NCBI GenBank assembly: GCA_016278415.1
Contig: JADQBV010000275.1
Location: 1-22,071, forward strand
Origin: Halanaerobiales bacterium
Lineage (GTDB): Bacteria > Bacillota_F > Halanaerobiia > Halanaerobiales > DTU029
DNA: 22,071 nt
Reading direction: 5' to 3'
Shown here: one piece after another, positions 8,658-17,065 of the stretch
Position numbering within the stretch: the first letter of the stretch is position 1
How the letters are laid out: every line of letters starts with the position of its first letter
Made by a program: the position numbers and the translations under genes
The notes under the pieces: model-generated
Seen by the model: the letters and a program-made list of their open reading frames with translations, nothing else
What the model was told of the DNA's origin: nothing
The model's database searches: none

Positions 8658-9683
8658 TTACCCTACAATTCCTGTTCTCTGAATGCTTTCAATGAAGTAC
8701 CTCTGCATAAATGCATATAGTATTAATAATGGAGCTATATACAATATCATACCTGTCTGTCTAATCAAAGAAGCATATTGACCGGTTAATTTATTGTGGT
8801 CACCACCCAGGGCTTTAAGGGGGGCCCCCTGTAAAGCCTGAAGCAGGAAATCACCCTGTCCGCTTAAGAATATTGTATTATAAAAGTAATCGTTCCACTG
8901 CCAGACAAAAGCGAACAAAAATATAATGACTAGTCCAGGAACAGCACCAGGAAGCATAATTTTGCTAAATGTCTTAAAGATACCGGCACCATCGACATAG
9001 GCAGCTTCCTCTAAATCTTTAGGCATCCCCCGGAAAAACTGCCGCATAACATAGATAAACAGTCCATTCCGTAAGCCTACTGCAGTTATAGAAGTTAAGA
9101 CAAAAGGCCAGTAACTATTTAGTAGATTTAAACCGGGTTTCGGTAAGAGACCAAATAATGTAAAGAACTTAAAGTTTAATGATAAAGGTACCATAATCAT
9201 CTGAGGTGGTACAACAAGGGTAAAGACAACTAGTCCAAATATTATACCACTTCCCCTGAATTTGTATCTACCTATTCCATAGGCAACTAGAGTACATGAA
9301 GCAACCTGTAAGATACTAACTACTGTTGTTAACATTAGCGTATTAAAAAAGGATACTGGATAGTTCATGTTTTTCCAGGTTTCAATATAATTTGCCAGTG
9401 TAAAATTCCTGGGTATCCACTTTACTGTCTGATCGAATAAATCCGCCTCTGTCATAAATGAAACAGATAACTTTTCAAAGAGAGGTAATAAAATAATATA
9501 TGCCACACCTAAAATAAAAACAGCCCTTAATATACCTACTACTGTATTCTTAACTCGTTTATTAATACGATTTGAAAGGTTCTTATCTTTCTGACTGTTT
9601 ACCTGATTTAAGATCTCTTCTGCCTTGATTCCTGCTGGTTTTACGTATTTCACCTCTGAATTTGTATCTATATTAGTTTCCAT
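8658..9683 (-). CDS. Carbohydrate ABC transporter permease, MalG type (pair 1)
   Basis: This 341-aa inner-membrane protein is a channel half of the first importer. The reading frame extends upstream to 9758, but that stretch overlaps the preceding gene. I take the ATG at 9683, which has AAGGAGAG about 6 nt upstream and leaves a 13-bp gap to the previous stop. An unusually long cytoplasmic tail of about 50 residues precedes the first membrane segment (VVGILRAVFILGVAYIILLPLF). The EAA loop DLEEAAYVDGAGIFKTFSKI lies about 100 residues from the C-terminus. The partner subunit is encoded directly upstream. The solute-binding protein at 7186-8496 is the probable receptor. No ATPase gene accompanies it. 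Confidence 0.9.
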   Translation of the reverse strand: METNIDTNSEVKYVKPAGIKAEEILNQVNSQKDKNLSNRINKRVKNTVVGILRAVFILGVAYIILLPLFEKLSVSFMTEADLFDQTVKWIPRNFTLANYIETWKNMNYPVSFFNTLMLTTVVSILQVASCTLVAYGIGRYKFRGSGIIFGLVVFTLVVPPQMIMVPLSLNFKFFTLFGLLPKPGLNLLNSYWPFVLTSITAVGLRNGLFIYVMRQFFRGMPKDLEEAAYVDGAGIFKTFSKIMLPGAVPGLVIIFLFAFVWQWNDYFYNTIFLSGQGDFLLQALQGAPLKALGGDHNKLTGQYASLIRQTGMILYIAPLLILYAFMQRYFIESIQRTGIVG

Positions 9684-9696
9684 ATTTTTCTCTCCT

Positions 9697-10590
9697 TTAT
9701 TCCTGATAAAATACCCATCTGGAAGCAGTCTTAATAGTAATAGCCAGCAATAACACAATGGTTATGAAATAAATTACCGCCATAGCCATACTAACCCCAT
9801 AACCAGAGCCACTTATTGCTTCATCCTTAATCAACATAACAACCCTATTAGCTGGTGTTACAAATGAATTAATAATTGTGTAAACAGCATTAGTCAGTAT
9901 TATCGGACTCATCATCGGCAGAGTGATTAGCCAGAAAGATTCCCACCTGGTTGCTCCTTCTACGCCAGCTGCTTCATAAATAGCAGGCGGTATTGATTGA
10001 AGACCTGCTAAAAAGATAAGAATCTGAATACCTGAATCTTTTATGATTTCAGGGATCCTATCCACAGCAGCTAATATGAAATTTATAAATCCTGCCGGTA
10101 ATTGTGTATTCATAAGTAGATTTTTTAATCCTGCGCCAGTAATGATTAATCCTGACGTCCTGGCATCTTGCATTAACTGACTTACTATATCATTCATTTC
10201 CATTTGGATAATAATACCCGCGCCCATAATTACTGGCAAGAAGAAGATTAATCTGGCTAAAAAACGCCCTTTGAACTTTTGGTTTAAAATCAAGGCTGAG
10301 AAAAAACTAAAAGCCAGTACAAGTGGAACGTTTACCAGCATATTGCCGATAGTCTCAATAAATATCCTTAAAAATGTAGGATGAATATTAATAGCCTCTA
10401 GGTAATTGAATATACCATTATAGTGTAGGACAAAACCCTCCCTGGTTAATTCTAACTCGTTTAGACTAAACAAAAATGCCTGGATAAATGGGTAAAGAAA
10501 AAAGAAAATAAAGCCTATTAAAAAAGGAACAGAAAACAAATAACCGGCTACTGTTTTACGCTGTTGTAATGATAAGTTTTTTAATTTCAT
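9697..10590 (-). CDS. Carbohydrate ABC transporter permease, MalF/UgpA type (pair 1)
   Basis: This 297-aa inner-membrane protein starts with a typical KTVAGYLFSVPFLIGFIFFFLYPF first segment. The EAA loop IYEAAGVEGATRWESFWLITLP contacts the shared ATPase. The ATG overlaps the DUF5696 stop by one base (TAATG), with AGGGGGA 6 nt upstream, so the two are translationally coupled. It precedes the MalG-type partner by 13 bp. The periplasmic loop between the first segments contains an insert with several Ile/Asp-rich stretches (NDIVSQLMQDARTSG), longer than in minimal members. The substrate is not determinable from sequence. Confidence 0.9.
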   Translation of the reverse strand: MKLKNLSLQQRKTVAGYLFSVPFLIGFIFFFLYPFIQAFLFSLNELELTREGFVLHYNGIFNYLEAINIHPTFLRIFIETIGNMLVNVPLVLAFSFFSALILNQKFKGRFLARLIFFLPVIMGAGIIIQMEMNDIVSQLMQDARTSGLIITGAGLKNLLMNTQLPAGFINFILAAVDRIPEIIKDSGIQILIFLAGLQSIPPAIYEAAGVEGATRWESFWLITLPMMSPIILTNAVYTIINSFVTPANRVVMLIKDEAISGSGYGVSMAMAVIYFITIVLLLAITIKTASRWVFYQE

Positions 10591-13337
10591 TATAAGTCCC
10601 CCTGTATAACCTTAAAATCTTCTGCATTTATTTCCATACCATCAATTACCACTGGCTCTTTATTGTAATTAACAATAACAGTTTGACCATTTTCATATAT
10701 TGTTTTATATACATTTTTACTTATTTTCTGATGGTCAATTATTTCCTGATTGTATATTTCTTTTAATAGATTATTTATTCTATTATATAAATCTGATGCC
10801 TGAGGAAGCCAGAGTTTATAATTCAATGCATAATATTCATCAAAGTCAGTTCTTTTAACCTTATAGGACTCACTATAAGTACCCTGGTAATAGGGAATAG
10901 CACCTGTTTCTACCGATTTCAAAAGCGCATACTCATGCCGGGAAATATTAAGGGGATCACCTGAATAATCAATATAACCATGTAAGGCTATAGGCAAAAA
11001 TGGTACCCCTCTATCTATTATATTTAATCCCGTACTAAATAATGGCATTTTTACAATGTGACTTACATAGGGAAGGAGATAAGAATTCCCTCCTTCTACA
11101 AGTAGATCAAAGTCTTCCTCTTCTTTAAGACCTTTTACTACCTCCACAGTTTTCTTTAGCGACTGCTGCCTATCTATAGTCTTTTCAGGATCTTTTCTGA
11201 AATCTGAATTTAATTGTTTTCCCATATACTTCAAAGAAAGATTATTAATTTGATATTTGTTGTAATCCTTCACAAAATCTCCAATCAGCTCATCCAGATA
11301 TCTGGTAGATAAAATTTGCTTATATTTATCATAGTTCTTTTGATATGTAGAAAGATTGTATTCATAAATCACTGCTGGTTTTCTATTTAGGAAATAGGCA
11401 GATTGTGTCCTTGTTCTAAATCCATCCAGTAATTTGTTTTCATAAACATTTATAAAGCTTACATCAGGGTAGAGGTCTATTTTATTCTTAGCCAGATATA
11501 ATAGTAAATCATCAAAATCAGTTCCACTACCAAGCTTTCCCTCTAAGTTAACCTGATTGGGGAAGCTATGATACTCCCCTCCACTTAGCCACCCTGTCAG
11601 GCGAAGGTCGATATTATCTATCTGATTTTCTTTTAAACCCTCAATTACATCTTTTACCTGAGTAAAGGTAGTCAGGGGTTCAACCACTTTCTGAGGTGCT
11701 CCCATAACAAGTTTCCGATCATGTATTGCACCCATTATTTCCAACATAAATGGAGCCTTATCTGTTTCTTTATTTTTACTAAGACTGTATTTCTCTTTCA
11801 GGTACTGCTGATATTTCTGTGCCATACCAACGTAAGTAGCCTCTTTACCTGCAAAAAAAGTATATCTAATTTGAATATTACCTTCAGGTAATCTCGACTG
11901 ATAAAGGTTAAGATAGTTGACATCATTAATTTCCTCTATACCATAAGATAATTCCGTCTTGGCCATAGTGATAAAACTGGAATAGACTGTATTATAAGAG
12001 CTGGTTCTACCTGCAATATCAGCCTTTACTGCAGCGTAGGCGTTTCCTTTTTCTATAATTGCCATAAAAGCTGTATCTTCTTTCTTTAAACCATATACAG
12101 GTATCTGAAGCCTTTCAGTAATTTCAGGTAAAATATCCTTGGATTCAAGTGCATAGTCAAATCCATAAAGGGATTCCCCATAGGGTTTGGCATCAAGTTT
12201 ACCATTATTTAAATTTATAATGGCTCCTGAACCATCCGGTACAAAGATATAGCCCTGATCATTTACACCTGCTGCACCAAAAAACTGCATAAGATCAAGT
12301 GAATAAAGAGGGAATGTTACCTGGCGTCCGCCACTCTCTGCGTCAATGACATTCCTGGGATATTCGACTTTATCCAAAGGTATTCTAACTACTAAGTTAC
12401 TACCATCCAGGATATACTCCATAGTAACTTTAAAAAGTCGAATATTAGGTTTTGGTGGTTCTAAATTTATCTCCGGAAAATCAATAAGCATATCTTCAGG
12501 AGTATAACCACTATTTTTAAATGCTTCGGTAATACCATCTTCATCCCAGGGAAGTACCTTCCTTTTCTGTATATAAATTGGAGTAGATAAGAGATAATTG
12601 AGATCTTCTTCCTTTATATCCTCCATACTCTCTAAGTCTTTTCTATTATCAATATATAGGCCCAGGAAATATAAGAGGAATTTCTCCCATTGTGATTGTT
12701 TCATATTGATTCCTGGTATATTGAATTTATAGTCACCTAAGACTTCTTCCTCATCAAATTTATAAACATCTACTCTCTCTTCACCTTCCTCCATTTTCTT
12801 GAGAGTAAGTAAATAATACTGCTTTAATAGGAAATCCTGATCTTTTTTCAATAATTTTGCCAGCACCTTTTCTTCAAAACTCTTCTTACTTAGTATCTTA
12901 GGGATACTAACATCATCAGCCCATTTTTGTCCAACTGTATAATCAATACTAACCCCATTTTCTATAGGATTAACCTGATATTGATTAAAAACTACACTAT
13001 CACTATAATTATTCATGAATTTTTGTTTATTACCAGGCAGGTAATACGATAGTCTAAATTGAGAACTCAATATATCCTTAGCTGAACCCCGCGCTATTTT
13101 TTCAGCATCTTTCCTATCCGGGGGATTAGAATACCAGATTATGCCATTAGACTTGTTTTCTACTGCTACTTCAGTTGTTTTCTGATTTAAATATAAAACC
13201 AGTTCTTCGTTTTCGGCTATATTAGAAAAATCTTTTAATTTCACTTCAGCTGCCAGAGAACTTACTGACATTAATAATAATATAAATGTAAAGGTAATTA
13301 TAAAATGCATATTATATTTATTATTTTTATTAGACAT
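10590..13337 (-). CDS. Exported DUF5696-type protein, possible glycoside hydrolase-like fold
   Basis: This 915-aa protein has a signal peptide (about 10-30, ending SSLAAEV) without a lipobox Cys. I recognise it as similar to DUF5696 proteins found beside sugar ABC importers in Paenibacillus-type bacteria; the name is from memory. The N-terminal part is beta-rich (LVLYLNQKTTEVAVENKSNG). A charged, helical insertion spans about 150-290. The middle holds YIFVPDGSGAIINLNNGK. The C-terminal half from about 510 alternates strands and helices like a TIM barrel, with DLRLTGWLSGGEYHSFPNQ, LYPDVSFINVYEN, LLVEGGNSYLLPYV and HGYIDYSGDPLN. The conserved-looking acidic residues there could be catalytic, but no activity is established from sequence. 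It is the second gene of the operon, 39 bp after the NHL protein, and is coupled to the permease after it. It is plausibly a surface or periplasmic glycan-processing or glycan-binding partner of the importer. Confidence 0.75.
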   Translation of the reverse strand: MSNKNNKYNMHFIITFTFILLLMSVSSLAAEVKLKDFSNIAENEELVLYLNQKTTEVAVENKSNGIIWYSNPPDRKDAEKIARGSAKDILSSQFRLSYYLPGNKQKFMNNYSDSVVFNQYQVNPIENGVSIDYTVGQKWADDVSIPKILSKKSFEEKVLAKLLKKDQDFLLKQYYLLTLKKMEEGEERVDVYKFDEEEVLGDYKFNIPGINMKQSQWEKFLLYFLGLYIDNRKDLESMEDIKEEDLNYLLSTPIYIQKRKVLPWDEDGITEAFKNSGYTPEDMLIDFPEINLEPPKPNIRLFKVTMEYILDGSNLVVRIPLDKVEYPRNVIDAESGGRQVTFPLYSLDLMQFFGAAGVNDQGYIFVPDGSGAIINLNNGKLDAKPYGESLYGFDYALESKDILPEITERLQIPVYGLKKEDTAFMAIIEKGNAYAAVKADIAGRTSSYNTVYSSFITMAKTELSYGIEEINDVNYLNLYQSRLPEGNIQIRYTFFAGKEATYVGMAQKYQQYLKEKYSLSKNKETDKAPFMLEIMGAIHDRKLVMGAPQKVVEPLTTFTQVKDVIEGLKENQIDNIDLRLTGWLSGGEYHSFPNQVNLEGKLGSGTDFDDLLLYLAKNKIDLYPDVSFINVYENKLLDGFRTRTQSAYFLNRKPAVIYEYNLSTYQKNYDKYKQILSTRYLDELIGDFVKDYNKYQINNLSLKYMGKQLNSDFRKDPEKTIDRQQSLKKTVEVVKGLKEEEDFDLLVEGGNSYLLPYVSHIVKMPLFSTGLNIIDRGVPFLPIALHGYIDYSGDPLNISRHEYALLKSVETGAIPYYQGTYSESYKVKRTDFDEYYALNYKLWLPQASDLYNRINNLLKEIYNQEIIDHQKISKNVYKTIYENGQTVIVNYNKEPVVIDGMEINAEDFKVIQGDL

Positions 13338-13376
13338 TATTAATTACACCTTCCTTCTGGTCTCTAAATTACTCTA

Positions 13377-15599
13377 CTAAACCCGCATAAATATTTCATT
13401 ATATAATTCAGTTATAAATCTTACCACCTGTTCTCCTAAACTGAAAAATAAAATTCCAATAAATAAACTAAAAGCTATACCACCCATTATAAGAACCGTT
13501 GTAAATAAATTTTTGCCTGTGTCATAATGATGGATGGTCATTATTCCAAAGAATAACAAGTAAAGGGACCAGATTAGTGATAATGACATAAGGCTATATA
13601 TTATTACACCTTCCTGGCCAGTTAAAAAGTTACTAATTATTGTAGCCGGTATATTGATATATATAATGGGAGTAAAGGCATAAGCTGATGCAATATAGAT
13701 ATCCCTGTAAGTACCTTTCCCATTCATTAGGGTTGTGAATGACCAATTTACTGTAACCCAGAGCATAAATGGTATAAGTATACTAACAAATTCAAATAAA
13801 ATATTTAAATCTGAAACGTCATTAGAATTGAAAATAAATCCTGTATACTGTCTTTGAATAACATATGTTAAGGTTAAGAGGAATATTATAACTGTAGCTG
13901 CCGGAACATTCCCTCTCCTTTCATGCTTTAAATCCCAGAATCCCTCAAAGGGATGGAAAATTAAATATTTAGTATATTTTAACCCATCTATAGTTCTAAT
14001 CAATTGGAGATAAACAATACCCAATTTGCCTTTAAGCGTGGACATTATATCATTATCTTTTTCTAATGTTGAGTATGCTGCTACTTCAGCTTTAGCAATA
14101 CCAGTACGTATAGACGAGGATGAAGTACTGCTAATTTTGCCAAATATTTTCTCCCTATATTTTATCAAAACTATTAATAATACAATGGCAATAACAAATT
14201 TGTTAATATTATCTCTGACTACTTCTTTTCGGTAGAGATTAAATGCCTTGGAATAACTCTGTCTGTTTTGTCCTATTTTAAAGTTTTGCATAGCCTCAGC
14301 AAAATCATCCTGTCGTAGATAGGCTTTACCAATACCTGTATAAGCAAGGTCGTAATTAGTATTGATATTCCTGACCCTATCCCATACCTCTGCAGATTTT
14401 TGATACTCTCCATCATTATAATACATTATCGCGGTGTGAATCAGCTTCTGGTAGTTTGTAGGTGAAAAGACTGTAATAGTATTCATCTGATCATCCAGAA
14501 CCATTATTTGGTTTTTCAGAGATGTTAAAGCTACAGGCGATTTAAGATTACCGCGGCTGCGTCCCTCACCTCCAAATACGTATAAAAGGTGTCCATAATA
14601 TTCGTAAGTAAATACACGATTTCGCTCTTTATCCAGCACACTATATATGCCCTCTTCACGTGAGATTATATCTACAAAACTTGACCCGGGCAAAATATAA
14701 TTACCCTCCTCATCCCTTAATGAAGAACCATAGTCACCAATTGGAGGGGCAAAACCCTCTCTTTTTAGAACATCGTCTCCAGAAGGATTTAACCTCCTGA
14801 CAGCCTCTTCTTCTCTAATCTGACCTGAAGCTACTGTTGTATAGATAAAACCCTTTTCATCTACATCCAGGTTACTATATTCTGTAGGTAGAATTAATGA
14901 TAATCTTTCCCGCCTGGCCTGAGGTGAGAATTTCCTCCATAGGTAGTCAGTTATATTGGGATTAACACGCGGAGCACCCAGAAAACCCTTAAAATTACCT
15001 CCTACATCAAATTCCATAATACCATCATATACTTTGTCAGCAATAACATAGACCCTACCAACATTATCTACTGAAACTTTAACAGGTGAAAAAACAAAAT
15101 TCTTATCAAATAAATTCTGATTAGCTGGAACAGGAGAACCAATGATTCTAACTAGATTACCACTCTTATTTAAAACCACAATTCTACTGTTGTTCCTATC
15201 AGCAACATAAATATTACCTTCGCTACTAACGTGGATCCCATGAGGACCATTAAAGGTGTCCTTCTTACCTTTGTTTTTAAAACCGGAAATGACATTTATA
15301 AGTTCCCAATCCTCATTAACTATAACAATTCTGTTATTACCCGTATCAGCAATATATATTTCTGAATCTTTAAAAGAAAAAATATCCCCAGGATTCTTAA
15401 AATCACCAATACCTAACTCAGCACCACTAATCACCCTATATGGTTGATAAGCCTGAGGGGCTTCTACTGGATCTGACCAATAATCATACGTATAGCTATA
15501 ATATGGTACAGAGAACGTAGAATTGTCAGCCATTGCTAAACTACTCATAAATAATAATATTATTAAAATAAATAAAGACCTAACTATCTTTTTCAACAT
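13377..15599 (-). CDS. NHL beta-propeller-TPR-Yip1 membrane protein
   Basis: This 740-aa protein is the first gene of the operon. Residues 1-24 are a signal peptide (MSSLAMAD, no Cys). Residues about 55-380 contain NHL-type propeller blades: IYIADTGNNRIVIVNED, IYVADRNNSRIVVLNKSG, VYVIADKVYDGIMEFD, FIYTTVAS and IMVLDDQMNTITVF. TPR-like helices lie at about 385-450 (YNDGEYQKSAEVW, AYLRQDDFAEAMQNF). A membrane segment at 467-480 is followed by a linker and a Yip1-family domain at about 540-730 with five further hydrophobic segments. The propeller would face outside the inner membrane, with the Yip1 bundle embedded. AAGGGGAGGAG precedes the ATG very closely, and the next codon (TTG) would have better spacing, so the exact start may shift by one codon. 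A glycan- or protein-binding scaffold for the importer is plausible but unproven. Confidence 0.8.
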   Translation of the reverse strand: MLKKIVRSLFILIILLFMSSLAMADNSTFSVPYYSYTYDYWSDPVEAPQAYQPYRVISGAELGIGDFKNPGDIFSFKDSEIYIADTGNNRIVIVNEDWELINVISGFKNKGKKDTFNGPHGIHVSSEGNIYVADRNNSRIVVLNKSGNLVRIIGSPVPANQNLFDKNFVFSPVKVSVDNVGRVYVIADKVYDGIMEFDVGGNFKGFLGAPRVNPNITDYLWRKFSPQARRERLSLILPTEYSNLDVDEKGFIYTTVASGQIREEEAVRRLNPSGDDVLKREGFAPPIGDYGSSLRDEEGNYILPGSSFVDIISREEGIYSVLDKERNRVFTYEYYGHLLYVFGGEGRSRGNLKSPVALTSLKNQIMVLDDQMNTITVFSPTNYQKLIHTAIMYYNDGEYQKSAEVWDRVRNINTNYDLAYTGIGKAYLRQDDFAEAMQNFKIGQNRQSYSKAFNLYRKEVVRDNINKFVIAIVLLIVLIKYREKIFGKISSTSSSSIRTGIAKAEVAAYSTLEKDNDIMSTLKGKLGIVYLQLIRTIDGLKYTKYLIFHPFEGFWDLKHERRGNVPAATVIIFLLTLTYVIQRQYTGFIFNSNDVSDLNILFEFVSILIPFMLWVTVNWSFTTLMNGKGTYRDIYIASAYAFTPIIYINIPATIISNFLTGQEGVIIYSLMSLSLIWSLYLLFFGIMTIHHYDTGKNLFTTVLIMGGIAFSLFIGILFFSLGEQVVRFITELYNEIFMRV

Positions 15600-15792
15600 C
15601 TCCTCCCCTTTCCTTTACCCCTTAAAAATTGTTTTGTAATTATTTGAGCATTTAATTAATGTTAAAATAGTTAAAAAATTATAAATATTTGTAAATATAT
15701 CAAAAGTTATAATTTACTATATATAAAGATTATTGTCACTTAAAAAACTTTTATAATAATATTATTCTATGCAAAGGCAATTATTCCTTCTT

Positions 15793-15803
15793 TTTTCCGA
15801 AAA
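15793..15803. promoter_or_regulatory. Operator-like site 1 (TTTTC-C-GAAAA)
   Basis: This is a perfect 5-bp palindrome around a single central C. It is one of three copies in this intergenic region and overlaps the predicted start of the transport operon, a classic repressor position. The neighbouring LacI-family regulator is the likely binder (inference). Confidence 0.6.
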
Positions 15804-15806
15804 AAT

Positions 15807-15835
15807 TTTATATCGATAGGAATAGTCTCTGCTAA
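15807..15835 (-). promoter_or_regulatory. Candidate promoter of the transport operon
   Basis: On the minus strand, TTAGCA (15835-15830), a 17-bp spacer and TATAAA (15812-15807) predict a start near 15800, inside the TTTTC-C-GAAAA site at 15793-15803. The leader would be about 200 nt. A competing candidate is GTGACA (15739-15734) with TAAATT (15716-15711), also at 17 bp, which would give a leader of about 105 nt. I prefer the first because a repressor site overlaps its start. Confidence 0.45.
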
Positions 15836-15855
15836 AAATATAGACAATTGCTTAA

Positions 15856-15878
15856 TTTATGGCTTGGTTTACCATAAA
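15856..15878. promoter_or_regulatory. 7-bp dyad between the divergent promoters
   Basis: TTTATGG (15856-15862) and CCATAAA (15872-15878) are exact reverse complements with a 9-bp spacer. The dyad sits between operators 1 and 2. It could bind a second regulator. It has no sequence relation to the TTTTCCGAAAA sites. Confidence 0.3.
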
Positions 15879-15910
15879 AAAGGCCTACATACTTAGAATT
15901 GACCCATTAT

Positions 15911-15921
15911 TTTTCCGAAAA
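15911..15921. promoter_or_regulatory. Operator-like site 2 (TTTTC-C-GAAAA)
   Basis: This is the second exact copy of the 11-bp odd palindrome. Its centre is 118 bp from site 1 and 32 bp (about three helical turns) from site 3, a spacing compatible with cooperative binding or looping between sites. Confidence 0.6.
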
Positions 15922-15942
15922 TAGCATGATTATTTTAGAAAA

Positions 15943-15953
15943 TTTTCCGAAAT
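15943..15953. promoter_or_regulatory. Operator-like site 3 (TTTTC-C-GAAAT)
   Basis: This third copy matches 10 of 11 bases and lies 6 bp upstream of the predicted -35 of the lacI-family gene. That suggests autoregulation. Confidence 0.55.
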
Positions 15954-15959
15954 TTTTTA

Positions 15960-15988
15960 TTTACTTTTTCCTAAATAACTGTTATAAT
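15960..15988 (+). promoter_or_regulatory. Promoter of the LacI-family regulator gene
   Basis: TTTACT (15960-15965), a 17-bp spacer and a perfect TATAAT (15983-15988) predict a start near 15995. The earlier in-frame ATG at 15998 would then have almost no leader, which supports the ATG at 16034 as the real start. Confidence 0.7.
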
Positions 15989-16033
15989 TAATATTATTTG
16001 AATATTAATTCTTTACAAAAAGGGGAAGTGCTT

Positions 16034-17065
16034 ATGTCTGTTAAAATGGTAGATGTTGCTGAATTTGCCAATGTTTCACCAAGTACAGTATCTAAAGTAT
16101 TGAATAATAAGGGTTATATAGCGGATAATACACGTAAAAAAGTCCTTAACGCTGTGGCTGAACTTGGTTATATACATAAGTCAAATAAGAATAACAAACA
16201 ACAACAATTTAAAAAAGTATGTATTATTTTTAATAAGCGGATGAATAATGTATTAAGTAACCCCCTGTATGGTGAGATAATTCATGGATTTGAAGAGTAC
16301 CTATCTGAGTTCAATTACCAAATAGTTGTTAAGTCCATTAGTGGAAATCCCAAACAGGATATCTCTATTATCAATGAATTAATTAATGACCCTATGCTTA
16401 GCGGTATTCTTTCAATCGGCTATAATCCCGATGACCATGAACTAATCATGTATATTAGAGAGACAGGGATACCCTTAGTTTTAGTGGATAATGACAAGTT
16501 TGATTACGGAGTAGACTGTGTTGTTAATAATGATTTTACTGGTTCCTTGGAGATGATTACTAAACTCATTGACTTAGGACATACAGATATAGCCTTTATT
16601 AGTGGGCCGCTATCACACCCTTCTTTGCAAAAACGTTATAATGGTTATATTCAGGCCCTTGAAAAGGCAAAACTCCCCTTAAAAAAAGACTATATAAAGA
16701 TTATACAACATGATAATTTCTATATAAATGATGGGGAAAATGCTATTTCAGAACTTATTCATAATAAAAAAATCCCTACAGCTGTCTTTACGACAAATGA
16801 CGATTTAGCTGTAGGTGTAATGAAAAAACTTTTTCAGTTAGGCTATAAAGTACCTGATGATATATCCGTAGCCGGTTTTGACGGCACAGAAATGGGAAAA
16901 CACCTGATACCATCTTTATCCAGTGTATATGTTAACAAAAATGAAATGGGATTAATGGCTGCTATACGCTTATACCAATTAATAAACAATATTATGATTG
17001 AACCATTAAAAATAGTACTCTCTGTCAAAGTAAATATAAATGATTCTGTAAGAGAATTAAAGTGA
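16034..17065 (+). CDS. LacI/GalR-family transcriptional regulator
   Basis: This 343-aa cytosolic repressor has a DNA-binding helix-turn-helix at residues 5-24 (VDVAEFANVSPSTVSKVLNN) followed by helix three ending AVAELGY. The periplasmic-binding-protein-like sensor domain begins at about 60, with DLGHTDIAFISGP, TAVFTTNDDLAVGVMKKL and VAGFDGTEMGKHLIPSLSSV, all classic for the family. AGGGGAAG lies 5 nt upstream of the chosen ATG; a start at 15998 would be at the transcription start and is rejected. An oddity is the hinge between the two domains (HKSNKNNKQQQFKK), which lacks the usual Ala-rich hinge helix and its leucine lever. It is divergent from the transport operon and convergent with the GH5 gene, and probably represses both the operon and itself through TTTTCCGAAAA sites. 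The inducer is unknown; a beta-gluco-oligosaccharide is the best guess. Confidence 0.93.
   Translation: MSVKMVDVAEFANVSPSTVSKVLNNKGYIADNTRKKVLNAVAELGYIHKSNKNNKQQQFKKVCIIFNKRMNNVLSNPLYGEIIHGFEEYLSEFNYQIVVKSISGNPKQDISIINELINDPMLSGILSIGYNPDDHELIMYIRETGIPLVLVDNDKFDYGVDCVVNNDFTGSLEMITKLIDLGHTDIAFISGPLSHPSLQKRYNGYIQALEKAKLPLKKDYIKIIQHDNFYINDGENAISELIHNKKIPTAVFTTNDDLAVGVMKKLFQLGYKVPDDISVAGFDGTEMGKHLIPSLSSVYVNKNEMGLMAAIRLYQLINNIMIEPLKIVLSVKVNINDSVRELK

Noticed and set aside
9684..9758. Upstream extension of the MalG-type permease to 9758
   Set aside because: It would overlap the preceding permease gene by 62 bp and has no good ribosome binding site, while 9683 has AAGGAGAG at proper spacing.
15998..16033. 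Earlier start for the LacI-family regulator at 15998
   Set aside because: It falls almost at the predicted transcription start, and AGGGGAAG correctly precedes the ATG at 16034.
15600..16033. Catabolite-responsive (CcpA cre) site in the divergent promoter region
   Set aside because: I found no match to the TGNAANCGNTNNCA pattern by eye; only the TTTTCCGAAAA sites stand out.
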